This document shows positions 1 to 7,289 of a DNA stretch of 9,277 nucleotides, piece after piece. The stretch is from UBA8914 sp034002905 (GTDB lineage: Bacteria > Pseudomonadota > Alphaproteobacteria > UBA9219). The stretch spans positions 1 to 9,277 of the forward strand of contig JAVEZQ010000023.1 in the NCBI GenBank assembly GCA_034002905.1, written 5' to 3'. How positions within the stretch are numbered: the stretch's first letter is position 1; each line of letters opens with the position of its first letter. The notes under the pieces were generated by a model. The model had not been told where the DNA came from. It ran no database searches and worked only from the letters and a program-made list of their open reading frames with translations. The translations under genes were made by a program, and so were the position numbers.

Positions 1-682
1 AACTAAAGCTTGGTTTTGTGCCCTGTGCCGAAAAAACTAGTGTTTGCTGTTCACGAAATTTTGCAAGCACGCAGTAAGGACCGTTTGACTGCGCGTCCGT
101 TGAGCAATCATTTCGTGTCAAAGTAAACACGAGGTACGTACCACTCCTTAACGGAGTTGATGGGGTAATGGTTGTTTTGGTTGTTGTCGGATTATTCTCA
201 TCAACGACAGGTACGTAGTCGGCAACAACGACCGGATTGGTCGAAGCAGGCTCGGGAGGATAGACAAGTACCGAGGCGGGAGTCATTCCAGGACACAAAG
301 AAGGCGTCGCCGTATAGGTTCGTGGAGCAACTGCGTATTTTTTCACTACTCCCGGCGTAGGAGCCTCCAAAAAGGAGTTGAATTCGTCGGAGGTTGCTTG
401 CGGTATAAAAATGTCGCTGCCGCCGTTATTGCTCACAAATCTCGGACCGATTGCCGGATAATTGTTAAATAAAACATGGTTTACGCCATTATCCAACCTT
501 ATTCCCTTGCTGTCGTCCACGGACCTTGCAGGCGTAAGCGACGGCACCCTAAACTGACACTCCGCCGGTTTGCCTAAGGCACCCGGAGCACAATTGCCTG
601 GCTCCCAAGCAGCAAGGGCATCGGATGACTGGGTGATGAAAATCATCAACAAGCTGGAGAAAAGTATTTTAAGGCTTTGCAT
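1..682 (-). CDS. Secreted protein of unknown function, partial (runs off the left edge)
   Basis: An uninterrupted minus-strand frame of 227 codons starts at ATG 680-682 and is still open at base 1, so the C-terminus is missing. The first 24 or so residues look like a Sec signal peptide: a short basic start (MQSLK), a hydrophobic core (ILFSSLLMIFI) and a small-residue cleavage site near DALA-A. The mature part has several Cys residues (including N-C-A-P-G and A-E-C-Q-F near its start) and a Pro/Thr/Val-rich stretch around residues 130-180, suggesting an exported, possibly disulfide-bonded protein. The segment DIFIPQATSDEFNSFL faintly recalls tail regions of pilin-like surface proteins, but I cannot assign a family. 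The upstream Shine-Dalgarno is weak. An extended -10 promoter lies about 50 bp upstream. Coding status is inferred from the long frame, signal peptide and promoter. Confidence 0.72.
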   Translation of the reverse strand, partial: MQSLKILFSSLLMIFITQSSDALAAWEPGNCAPGALGKPAECQFRVPSLTPARSVDDSKGIRLDNGVNHVLFNNYPAIGPRFVSNNGGSDIFIPQATSDEFNSFLEAPTPGVVKKYAVAPRTYTATPSLCPGMTPASVLVYPPEPASTNPVVVADYVPVVDENNPTTTKTTITPSTPLRSGTYLVFTLTRNDCSTDAQSNGPYCVLAKFREQQTLVFSAQGTKPSFS

Positions 683-731
683 ATGAATATGTTTCTGTTG
701 GACGTGAACAGCCTTTGTGCCTAAGTCAGGT

Positions 732-737
732 ATTATA
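732..737 (-). promoter_or_regulatory. Extended -10 promoter element for the secreted-protein gene
   Basis: Read on the minus strand the sequence is TGC-TATAAT, a perfect consensus extended -10 (TGnTATAAT). No good TTGACA-like -35 lies 16-18 bp upstream, which extended -10 promoters can tolerate. Transcription would begin near 725 and give a leader of about 43 nt before the ATG at 682. A TTATTAATAA palindrome lies just upstream (747-756). The motif is seen directly; activity is inferred. Confidence 0.5.
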
Positions 738-820
738 GCATTATCATTATTAATAACATGCTAGTTTTAATGTAATTTTTCCTTAAATGCTGGGGCTTGT
801 TTCCTCTTTGGGTTAAAATA

Positions 821-847
821 TTAGACAAAAGGGTTTATTTTGTCTAA
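821..847. repeat. Perfect inverted repeat TTAGACAAAA-7 bp-TTTTGTCTAA; candidate recombinase core site
   Basis: Arms at 821-830 and 838-847 are exact reverse complements, 10 bp each, separated by gggttta (831-837). Tyrosine recombinases typically bind two inverted arms of about 9-13 bp flanking a 6-8 bp crossover region, and this site matches that geometry 74 bp upstream of a tyrosine recombinase gene. It could instead be a repressor operator, since the same 10-mer occurs again at the gene's start codon. The repeat is observed; the role is inferred. Confidence 0.55.
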
Positions 848-916
848 AGTGCAAAGATGGACGCGATCAAATCCCCTGTTTTTCGGCACTTTTCACTCTA
901 GCTCGTCACCCGAACA

Positions 917-926
917 TTAGACAAAA
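917..926 (+). repeat. Third TTAGACAAAA copy, touching the recombinase start codon
   Basis: This is identical to the 821-830 arm and in the same orientation, 96 bp further on. Its last A is the A of the ATG at 926-928. It has no facing partner, so it is a half-site. A protein bound here would cover the translation and probable transcription start region, which fits autoregulation. Confidence 0.6.
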
Positions 927-1477
927 TGATGAACGACAGAAAACACCTCGTTTTGACCGAAATCGACCGCCTGATTGCCGCCACCAGGGGCAGCCGGAAC
1001 GAGGCCCGCGACCGGTGCCTGCTCCTGCTCATGTTCCGGCACGGGTTGCGGGTGTCCGAGGCCTGCGGGCTGAAAATGTCTCAGGTGGATATTGAAAGCC
1101 GCATCCTGCATGTGGCGCGATTGAAGAAAGGACTCTCGACCACGCACCCGTTGCGGATAGACGAGATACGGGCAATCAAGGCCTGGCTGGCCGAGCGGAA
1201 GAGATGGAATCCGGAGACGGATGCCTTCTTTGTGAGTGAGCGGCGGACACCGTTAAGCCGCAAGACGGCATGGGTTGCGATCCGCGCCTATGGCGAGAAA
1301 GCCGGATTGTCCGTGGCGGCGCACCCGCACATGCTCCGCCATGCCTGCGGGTTTGCTCTTGCCGACCAGGGGGCCGACACCCGCCTGATCCAGGACTATC
1401 TAGGGCACCGGAACATCCAGCACACCGTCATTTACACGGCGACCAATCCGGCACGGTTTGAAAAGCTGTGGCGGTGA
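926..1477 (+). CDS. Short tyrosine recombinase/integrase (phage integrase catalytic domain only)
   Basis: The 183-residue protein consists almost entirely of the catalytic domain of the phage integrase/XerC-XerD family, like the short FimB/FimE-type invertases, and lacks a full N-terminal SAM-like domain. The catalytic set is complete: Arg42 in HGLRVSEAC, Lys67 or Lys68 in the beta-hairpin, His135-x-x-Arg138 in HMLRH, His161 in YLGH and nucleophile Tyr170. It should therefore be active in DNA cutting and rejoining. ATG 926 and ATG 929 are both possible starts, and neither has a clear Shine-Dalgarno. TTAGACAAAA repeats precede it. Its G+C is high (43 of 60 bases at 961-1020), well above the flanking AT-rich gap and the mod gene, suggesting a different origin. 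The gene is about 90 bp upstream of mod on the same strand, so it may belong to the same mobile unit. Family assignment is secure; its substrate is unknown. Confidence 0.9.
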   Translation: MMNDRKHLVLTEIDRLIAATRGSRNEARDRCLLLLMFRHGLRVSEACGLKMSQVDIESRILHVARLKKGLSTTHPLRIDEIRAIKAWLAERKRWNPETDAFFVSERRTPLSRKTAWVAIRAYGEKAGLSVAAHPHMLRHACGFALADQGADTRLIQDYLGHRNIQHTVIYTATNPARFEKLWR

Positions 1478-1565
1478 CCGGTCTAAGGTGATAATCCCTA
1501 AAGGATATTTCTTTTTAACTTCGAGGCGATAGCCATTTTTTGCTAATTAGGAGAAGGGGTCTTTC

Positions 1566-3812
1566 ATGTCACGACTGACTGAACAGGAACAGCAAGAGAT
1601 TGTCCGTTTCATAGAAGCCGATAAGCCGTTACCGGATAAATACCGTTTCCTGTTGTTTGATGACAAGCGCGAGGTCGAGTTGGTCTGGAACGGCAAGACC
1701 AATGAAGTCTGTAATGTCGTGCTACCCTTTCAGACCATTGAACAAGTGGACGAGCCACGAGCCGAAAAAGACACTAAAAGGCAGATGAGCCTTTTCAACC
1801 TCGATGCACGAGGGCGGCAACTGAAAGGATGGACGAACAAACTTATATGGGGCGACAACAAACTGATCCTCTCTTCTTTGAAGAGTGGTTTATTGCGGGA
1901 CGAGATCGAGGCCCAAGGCGGCTTGAAACTGATTTACATTGATCCACCTTTTGATGTTGGTGCCGATTTCTCGATGGACATTGAAATTGGTGTTGATACC
2001 TTCACCAAGAAACCAAACATCCTTGAAGAAATTGCCTATCGTGACACCTGGGGCAAAGGCGCCGACTCCTTCATTGCCATGATCTATGAGCGGTTGGTTT
2101 TGATGCGTGATCTTATGGCTGATGATGGAAGTATTTATGTGCATTGCGATTGGAGAATGAATAGTCATATTCGTTTAATTTTAGATGATATTTTTGGAAG
2201 GATAAATTATCTGAACGAAATTACCTGGCAGAGAACTAGCGCTCATAATGATCCTGGACATTATGGTGTGAATGTAGATTCTATTTTTTATTATGCGAAG
2301 TCAGATAAACGGTTGTGGAACCAGCAATATGGAAATCACTCTGAGGAATATAAAAAAAGGTTCAGGAATGCTGATCCAGATGGGCGTCTTTGGACAGATG
2401 CAGACTTGACAGCAAAAGGATTAAGTGGAGGAGGCTATAATTACGAATATAATGGGGTGGCGTCACTATGGCGCTGTCCTGTTGACACGATGAAGAGATT
2501 GGATGAGGAAGGAAAGCTTCACTTTACTAAAGCGGGAGGAATAAGGTTAAAACGTTATTTAGATGAAACCCCTGGTATTCCTTTACAGACTCTATGGACT
2601 GATATCTTTCCTGTTAATTCTCAAGCAAAAGAACGTATCGATTATCCGACTCAAAAGCCTGAAGCTTTATTGGAAAGGATTATCAATACATCTACCGACG
2701 AAGGAGACCTTGTTGCTGATTTCTTCTGTGGTTCAGGAACAACCGCAGCCGTTGCCGAAAAAATGGGACGCAAATGGATAGCCACTGATCTTGGCAAGTT
2801 TGCTATCCATACAACCCGCAAGCGGATGATAGGAGTTCAACGGCAATTGAAGGCTGAAGGCAAAGACTACCGCGCTTTCGAGATTCTTAACCTCGGCAAA
2901 TATGAGCGACAACATTATATCGGGATTAATCCTGATTTACGCGAGGAGCAAAAACAGCAGCAACTCGCTGCGAAGGAAGCCTCCTTCCTTGAATTGATAC
3001 TGCGGGCCTATCGTGCCGAAAAAACCGAGGGCTTTACAACCTTTCATGGTAAACGTGCTGGCCGATTGGTTGCTGTCGGGCCGGTCAATCTTCCTGTAAC
3101 GCGATTCTTCGTTGAAGAAATCATTCTTGAGTGCCGTAAGAAACACATTACCAAGGTCGATATTCTGGGTTTTGAATTTGAAATGGGGCTTTTCCCGAAT
3201 GTGCTTGATGAAGCACGAAGCAAAGGAATCGACATTGCGCCCAAATACATCCCTGCGGATGTATTCGACAAGCGGGCTGTTGAAAGGAATCAGGTTGTCT
3301 TTCATGACGTAGCATTCATTGAGGTCAAACCGCACTTTAAGAAGAGCAGCGTGGCAGTTGAGCTGACCGATTTTTCAGTTTTCTATTCGCAAGATTCTAT
3401 TGCTCAAGCAGAGGCAACCTTAAAAAATAAGGCCAGCAAGATTGTGGTCGAAAAGGGCCAGATCGTAAAGGTCAGCAAAGACAAGAACGGCATTGTTTCC
3501 CGTGAACAATTGACGCGCCACTGGACCGACTGGATTGATTACTGGTCGGTTGATTTTGATTTCGAGAGCAAGCGCGAAATCATACGAACCAAGAACCCTG
3601 AAACCGAAGAGATCGAAGAACAGTGGACGGGAGACTACATCTTTGAAAACGAATGGCAGAGCTTCCGCACTAAAAAGGAGCGCAAGCTGGAACTGACGAG
3701 CGTTTATCATGAAGTCCCGTCAGGACGGCGCAAGGTCGCGGTGAAGGTGGTCGATATTTTCGGTAACGACACCATGACCATTCTTGAGGTCAATGTGGGA
3801 GGGAAAAAATAA
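1566..3812 (+). CDS. mod: Type III restriction-modification methyltransferase (Mod), beta-class amino-methylase
   Basis: Mod transfers a methyl group from S-adenosylmethionine to the exocyclic amine of a base (normally adenine N6 in Type III systems) and supplies target recognition to the Mod-Res complex. Motif IV is DPPF at residues 126-129, in the context LIYIDPPFD. Motif I is DFFCGSGT at 385-392. The order IV, target-recognition region, then I defines the beta class. DPPF replaces the commoner DPPY. At 748 residues it is longer than the classical EcoP1I/EcoP15I Mod (about 645), with roughly 310 residues after the methylase core. ATG 1566 is chosen because AGGAGAAGG lies at 1549-1557. The stop overlaps the res start by one base (TAATG), so translation is probably coupled. 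Bases from about 2100 to 2700, the recognition region, are much more AT-rich than the flanks. Confidence 0.93.
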   Translation: MSRLTEQEQQEIVRFIEADKPLPDKYRFLLFDDKREVELVWNGKTNEVCNVVLPFQTIEQVDEPRAEKDTKRQMSLFNLDARGRQLKGWTNKLIWGDNKLILSSLKSGLLRDEIEAQGGLKLIYIDPPFDVGADFSMDIEIGVDTFTKKPNILEEIAYRDTWGKGADSFIAMIYERLVLMRDLMADDGSIYVHCDWRMNSHIRLILDDIFGRINYLNEITWQRTSAHNDPGHYGVNVDSIFYYAKSDKRLWNQQYGNHSEEYKKRFRNADPDGRLWTDADLTAKGLSGGGYNYEYNGVASLWRCPVDTMKRLDEEGKLHFTKAGGIRLKRYLDETPGIPLQTLWTDIFPVNSQAKERIDYPTQKPEALLERIINTSTDEGDLVADFFCGSGTTAAVAEKMGRKWIATDLGKFAIHTTRKRMIGVQRQLKAEGKDYRAFEILNLGKYERQHYIGINPDLREEQKQQQLAAKEASFLELILRAYRAEKTEGFTTFHGKRAGRLVAVGPVNLPVTRFFVEEIILECRKKHITKVDILGFEFEMGLFPNVLDEARSKGIDIAPKYIPADVFDKRAVERNQVVFHDVAFIEVKPHFKKSSVAVELTDFSVFYSQDSIAQAEATLKNKASKIVVEKGQIVKVSKDKNGIVSREQLTRHWTDWIDYWSVDFDFESKREIIRTKNPETEEIEEQWTGDYIFENEWQSFRTKKERKLELTSVYHEVPSGRRKVAVKVVDIFGNDTMTILEVNVGGKK

Positions 3813-6496
3813 TGGCTCTACATCCTGACTTCCCTAACTCTCCCCATGCTATTCTTGATCCTTCTATTCGATGGTTTCCAGCAGACGAGGCTTTTCGTGA
3901 CACGACCATGGACAAGTTGATGCCGCCTTTGGTGGCAACGCTTCGTCGCAAAGTCAGAGAGTTTCGCGAGTCCGGTTATGTCGGGGCAACAGACACCAGC
4001 AAGAGCTTGCTGAACTGGTGGTTCAAAGAAGCCCATTTCTTGCCCCAGGCGGACGGCACCATGACCGAGTTCAAATATTTCTTTGCCCAGCGTGAGGCGT
4101 TGGAAACCGTCATTTATCTGTATGACGTTGTGGGCGCGAAGGACAAATTCGACCTGATGCGGTTCGACAGTTCAGGCGCGGTATCGGCCAGCCTGTTTGA
4201 TGAGACCTGGCAACGACACGTCATAAAAATGGCAACCGGTAGCGGCAAGACCAAGGTGATGAGCCTCGCCCTTGCTTGGAGCTATTTTCACAAGTTGTAT
4301 GAACCGGAATCCGAGCTTTCGCGGAACTTTTTGGTGATCGCCCCTAACATTATTGTTTTGGACCGTATTTATAAGGATTTTGAAGGGCTGCGCATCTTTT
4401 TTGACGACCCTGTGTTGCCCGATAATGGTTTTGATGGGCAGAATTGGCGGGACGATTTTCAGCTTACCCTGCACAAGCAGGACGAGGTTCGAGTTACCCG
4501 CCCCGTCGGGAATATTTTCCTGACGAATATTCACCGCGTTTATGCGGGAAATGATCTTCCCCCCTCCCCCGATGACGACAACACGATGGATTATTTCCTT
4601 GGCAAGCGCCCTACCGGCGCGACCACGGATTCCAAGGTGGATTTGGGGATGATCGTTCGAGACATAGATGAATTGATGATCCTGAACGATGAGGCTCACC
4701 ATATCCACGATGCTTCATTGGCATGGTTTCAGTCTATTCAGGACATCCACAACCGGATGTTGCAAAAAGGTACGGCTTTGAGTTTGCAACTGGACGTGAC
4801 AGCAACGCCGAAACACACGAATGGCGCAATCTTTGTGCAGACTGTTGCTGATTATCCCCTGGTCGAGGCGATTTATCAGAATGTCGTTAAGCATCCCGTG
4901 CTGCCTGATGCAGCCAGCCGCGCCAAGTTGTCCGAGCGGCAGAGCGCGAAATATACGGAAAAGTATGCAGATTATATTGATCTTGGCGTAATCGAATGGC
5001 GGAAAGCCTATGAGGAACATCAAAAGCTAGGCAAAAAGGCCATCCTTTTTGTGATGACCGATGATACCCGCAACTGTGATGACGTGGCTGAATATTTGGA
5101 AGGCCACTATCCTGATTTGAAGGGTGCGGTCTTGGTCATTCACACCAAGAGCAACGGCGAGATTTCAGAGGCGGCTTCCGGCAAGGCCAAGGAGGAGTTG
5201 GAGCGGTTGCGTCAACTTTCCAATGAAATCGATGACGACAGTAGCCCCTATAAGGCGATTGTTTCCGTGCTGATGCTCAAGGAGGGCTGGGACGTTCGTA
5301 ACGTGACCACTATTGTTGGTCTGCGCGCTTATTCCGCCAAAAGTAACATTTTGCCTGAACAGACGCTTGGACGTGGCTTACGCAAAATGTACCGTGGACA
5401 GGTTGAGGAATACGTTAGCGTTGTTGGAACCGATGCGTTCATGGAGTTTGTTGAATCCATTCAAGCCGAAGGCGTGGAGCTGGAACGCAAGGCTATGGGT
5501 GAAGGAACGAAGCCCAAAACGCCAATGGTGATTGAAATTGACAACGAAAACACGAAAAAAGACATTGACGCTTTAGATATTGAGATTCCCCTTCTCACGC
5601 CTCGCGTCTATCGGGAATACAAGAGTCTGGGCGAGCTTGATATAAAAGCTCTGGGCCACAAAAAAGTTCCTTACAAGCAATTTAGCGAAGAAGAACAGCG
5701 AGAGATCGTCTTTAAGGACATAACGACAGGAGAAACAACACACACAACGATTTTAGACACGGCAGGCGTTGCCGATTTTCGTAGCGTGATTGGGTACTTC
5801 ACCCAAACGATCATGAAAGAACTGCGCTTGTTCAGCGGTTACGATGTGCTCTATGGAAAAATCAAAGGGTTTGTTCAGGACGAACTGTTCGAGAAGGTTG
5901 TCGATCTGGAGCATCCGAACACCTTACGCAACCTGTCTGAGCTGGAAGCGACCAAAACGGTGATCGAGGCCTTCAAAAAAGCTATCAATGCGCTGACCGT
6001 CAAAGATAAGGGCGATGCAGAGATTAGGGACACGATCAAACTGCGCAAAACGCGGCCCTTCATGGTCAAAGACCAGGGCTGTGTCATTCCCCGCAAGAGC
6101 GTTTTTAATCGTGTCGTCGGAGACAGCCATCTTGAACTATTGTTTGCTAGTTTCTTGGAGGGCTGTGACGATATAGTTTCCTATGCCAAAAATTATTTCG
6201 CTGTGAATTTCAAGCTCGACTATGTGAATGCCGACGGTGACATCTCTAATTATTATCCTGATTTTATCGTCAAACAATCAAACAAAAAGATTGTGATTGT
6301 CGAGACGAAAGGACAAGAGGATTTAGACGTACCCTTGAAAATGGGGCGTTTGCGTCAATGGTGCGAAGACATCAACCGCGTTCAGGATGAAGTGACGTTT
6401 GATTTTGTTTTCGTGGATCAGGAAGGTTTCGATACCTACAAGCCAACGAGTTTCCAATCATTGCTTAAAGGGTTTTCGAAATACAAAGAATCTTAG
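3812..6496 (+). CDS. res: Type III restriction enzyme Res subunit (DEAH helicase-nuclease)
   Basis: Res couples ATP hydrolysis to cleavage of unmethylated foreign DNA in complex with Mod. Superfamily 2 helicase motifs appear in order: Walker A ATGSGKT (141-147), DEAH (293-296), TATP (330-333), the KEGWD segment of motif V, and motif VI QTLGRGLR (517-524). The C-terminal nuclease has the PD-ExK pattern: Pro816-Asp817 in YYPDFIV and Glu831-Thr-Lys833 in VETKG. The 894-residue length is close to the usual Type III Res (about 900-1000), and all key residues are present, so the enzyme looks intact. Its ATG shares a base with the mod stop, with GGGAGGG just upstream. A generic UvrB/Res-type helicase-nuclease is less likely given the adjacent Mod. 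Confidence 0.93.
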   Translation: MALHPDFPNSPHAILDPSIRWFPADEAFRDTTMDKLMPPLVATLRRKVREFRESGYVGATDTSKSLLNWWFKEAHFLPQADGTMTEFKYFFAQREALETVIYLYDVVGAKDKFDLMRFDSSGAVSASLFDETWQRHVIKMATGSGKTKVMSLALAWSYFHKLYEPESELSRNFLVIAPNIIVLDRIYKDFEGLRIFFDDPVLPDNGFDGQNWRDDFQLTLHKQDEVRVTRPVGNIFLTNIHRVYAGNDLPPSPDDDNTMDYFLGKRPTGATTDSKVDLGMIVRDIDELMILNDEAHHIHDASLAWFQSIQDIHNRMLQKGTALSLQLDVTATPKHTNGAIFVQTVADYPLVEAIYQNVVKHPVLPDAASRAKLSERQSAKYTEKYADYIDLGVIEWRKAYEEHQKLGKKAILFVMTDDTRNCDDVAEYLEGHYPDLKGAVLVIHTKSNGEISEAASGKAKEELERLRQLSNEIDDDSSPYKAIVSVLMLKEGWDVRNVTTIVGLRAYSAKSNILPEQTLGRGLRKMYRGQVEEYVSVVGTDAFMEFVESIQAEGVELERKAMGEGTKPKTPMVIEIDNENTKKDIDALDIEIPLLTPRVYREYKSLGELDIKALGHKKVPYKQFSEEEQREIVFKDITTGETTHTTILDTAGVADFRSVIGYFTQTIMKELRLFSGYDVLYGKIKGFVQDELFEKVVDLEHPNTLRNLSELEATKTVIEAFKKAINALTVKDKGDAEIRDTIKLRKTRPFMVKDQGCVIPRKSVFNRVVGDSHLELLFASFLEGCDDIVSYAKNYFAVNFKLDYVNADGDISNYYPDFIVKQSNKKIVIVETKGQEDLDVPLKMGRLRQWCEDINRVQDEVTFDFVFVDQEGFDTYKPTSFQSLLKGFSKYKES

Positions 6497-6530
6497 GCGT
6501 TGCGGCTTTCTAAAGAGACTCGCGTCCATA

Positions 6531-6604
6531 TAGCCAGCCGTCTATACGGCTAGGACCTGTATAGGCTTGTTGGGGGGGATGAAAACAACCTCCGTTGTGA
6601 ACGG
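6531..6604. repeat. Cluster of overlapping short inverted repeats downstream of res
   Basis: Four competing stems are visible. AGCCGT/ACGGCT (6536-6541 with 6546-6551, 4-nt loop) overlaps TAGCC/GGCTA (6531-6535 with 6548-6552) and CTATAC/GTATAG (6542-6547 with 6559-6564). Further on, ACAAC/GTTGT (6585-6589 with 6594-6598) excludes CCGTT/AACGG (6592-6596 with 6600-6604). None is followed by a T run, so this is not a typical Rho-independent terminator. No convincing gene lies in 6497-6691. The stems may help end the operon transcript or mark a recombination scar; the role is unknown. Confidence 0.4.
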
Positions 6605-6646
6605 CGAAGCCGCGAGGATGGAGTGAAGGAAAGAATTGTTTCTTGG

Positions 6647-6679
6647 AAAAGCGGCGGCAGGCCGGAAGCCCGCCGCCGC
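6647..6679 (-). terminator. Rho-independent terminator of the DUF1508 gene
   Basis: Read on the minus strand, a 12-bp GC-rich stem (arms 6668-6679 and 6651-6662, one G-U pair) closes a TTCCG loop and is followed by TTTT. It starts 12 bases after the stop codon at 6692-6694. Being strong, it may also slow transcripts coming from res on the other strand. Confidence 0.85.
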
Positions 6680-6691
6680 AGCTTTCAGATT

Positions 6692-6883
6692 TTAGTTATC
6701 GTAGAAAACAGGAGAATTCGACGATTCTTTCATGATCTGGATTGAACGAGTGCAATCGTCACGCTTGACATAGCTTTCGCTGCTGCGTGCTATCGCTAGG
6801 CCGTTTCTTGCGTAGTAAATCCAATACCAAAAGCCGGAATTATCTTTTTTTTGCCAGTAACAAGGGTACGTTACAGTTGCCAT
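6692..6883 (-). CDS. Small DUF1508/YegP-like protein
   Basis: The 63-codon gene encodes 62 residues. The order FWYWIYYARNG, a Ser-rich turn SSESY, and a basic/acidic helix with a Cys (DDCTRSIQIMK) matches one DUF1508 (YegP) unit, a beta-hairpin plus helix that is often duplicated in E. coli YegP and here is single. Members are small and their biochemical role is poorly defined. ATG 6883 is supported by GGAGA six bases upstream, and a strong terminator follows the stop, so this is very likely a real monocistronic gene. It is convergent with res. Many aromatic residues (six Tyr, three Trp) in a short chain fit a compact beta-sheet fold. Family assignment is from pattern recognition; function is not inferred. 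Confidence 0.75.
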   Translation of the reverse strand: MATVTYPCYWQKKDNSGFWYWIYYARNGLAIARSSESYVKRDDCTRSIQIMKESSNSPVFYDN

Positions 6884-6911
6884 GGTTGGTCTCCATGTAA
6901 AAAATTATAGA

Positions 6912-6959
6912 ATAAAAAAAAGAAGCAAGGCACCAGACCGACCAATTATCCGGTGCCTT
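6912..6959 (-). terminator. Rho-independent terminator downstream of the small minus-strand frame
   Basis: On the minus strand, AAGGCACC (6952-6959) pairs with GGTGCCTT (6927-6934) across a 17-nt loop, followed by GCTTC and an eight-base T run. It lies 12 bases after the stop at 6972-6974, supporting a transcribed gene there, and would also insulate the DUF1508 gene downstream. Confidence 0.8.
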
Positions 6960-6971
6960 AAGGGTTAAGGA

Positions 6972-7208
6972 TTAGCGTTTCCGACGAACACGGATCGGAA
7001 TGGCCTTGCCATTCTTCGCATAGATGATTTTGCCGGTTTTCCAGTGTTTAAACCATTTCACGAAAATGATTTCGTGGTCAGCATCACTTTTTTGCAATAA
7101 CTCGTCCTCCTTGCCAGCCGATAGTCGAAGGGCTTGACGGAGGGCGTCGTCCTCGGTAAGATTCTTTACCTTTTTTTCCTTACCTTGGTCGTGAGAACGC
7201 GGCCCAGG
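6972..7208 (-). pseudogene. Small basic protein, start missing or unusual; probable 5'-truncated gene
   Basis: An open minus-strand frame of 78 residues runs from an in-frame TGA (7209-7211) to TAA at 6972-6974 and has no ATG. Its translation looks like real protein: a charged helix (LTEDDALRQALRL), then EIIFVKWFKHWKTGKIIYAKNG and a very basic tail RVRRKR. A terminator follows its stop. Two explanations are open. The 5' end may have been lost, since the neighbouring gene's terminator abuts the frame and a GTA triplet sits where a start could have been, at codon 14. Alternatively, translation could begin at TTG 7095-7097, eight bases after a perfect AAGGAGG (7106-7112), giving a 41-residue protein. 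I do not recognise a named family. The basic tail suggests nucleic-acid contact, but that is only inference. Confidence 0.5.
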
Positions 7209-7210
7209 TC

Positions 7211-7246
7211 AAAAAAATGCTCCCGATCTGGCTAGATAGAGCATTT
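7211..7246 (-). terminator. Rho-independent terminator of the 123-residue gene
   Basis: On the minus strand, AAATGCTC (7239-7246) pairs with GAGCATTT (7215-7222) around a 16-nt loop, with a seven-base T run formed by the end of the stem and following bases. It is the second of two hairpins after the stop of the gene at 7288. Confidence 0.7.
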
Positions 7247-7253
7247 CCCCTTA

Positions 7254-7289
7254 AAGCTACCCGTGTTGGCGCACGAGTAGCTTTTTTTT
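7254..7289. terminator. Hairpin with T run overlapping the end of the 123-residue gene
   Basis: AAGCTAC (7254-7260) pairs with GTAGCTT (7277-7283), continued inward by CGTG/CACG after one mismatch. A T run to 7289 follows on the plus strand and includes part of the minus-strand stop codon. The best polarity is plus, although no plus-strand gene ends here; it may block readthrough towards 7288-8289 or act together with the next hairpin for the minus-strand gene. Confidence 0.6.

Noticed and set aside
172..360. 62-codon plus-strand frame
   Set aside because: It is antisense to the secreted-protein gene, which has a signal peptide, a promoter and a much longer frame.
4172..4708. 178-codon minus-strand frame inside res
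   Set aside because: It is antisense to the helicase motifs of res (Walker A and DEAH regions) and has no ribosome-binding site or recognisable domain.
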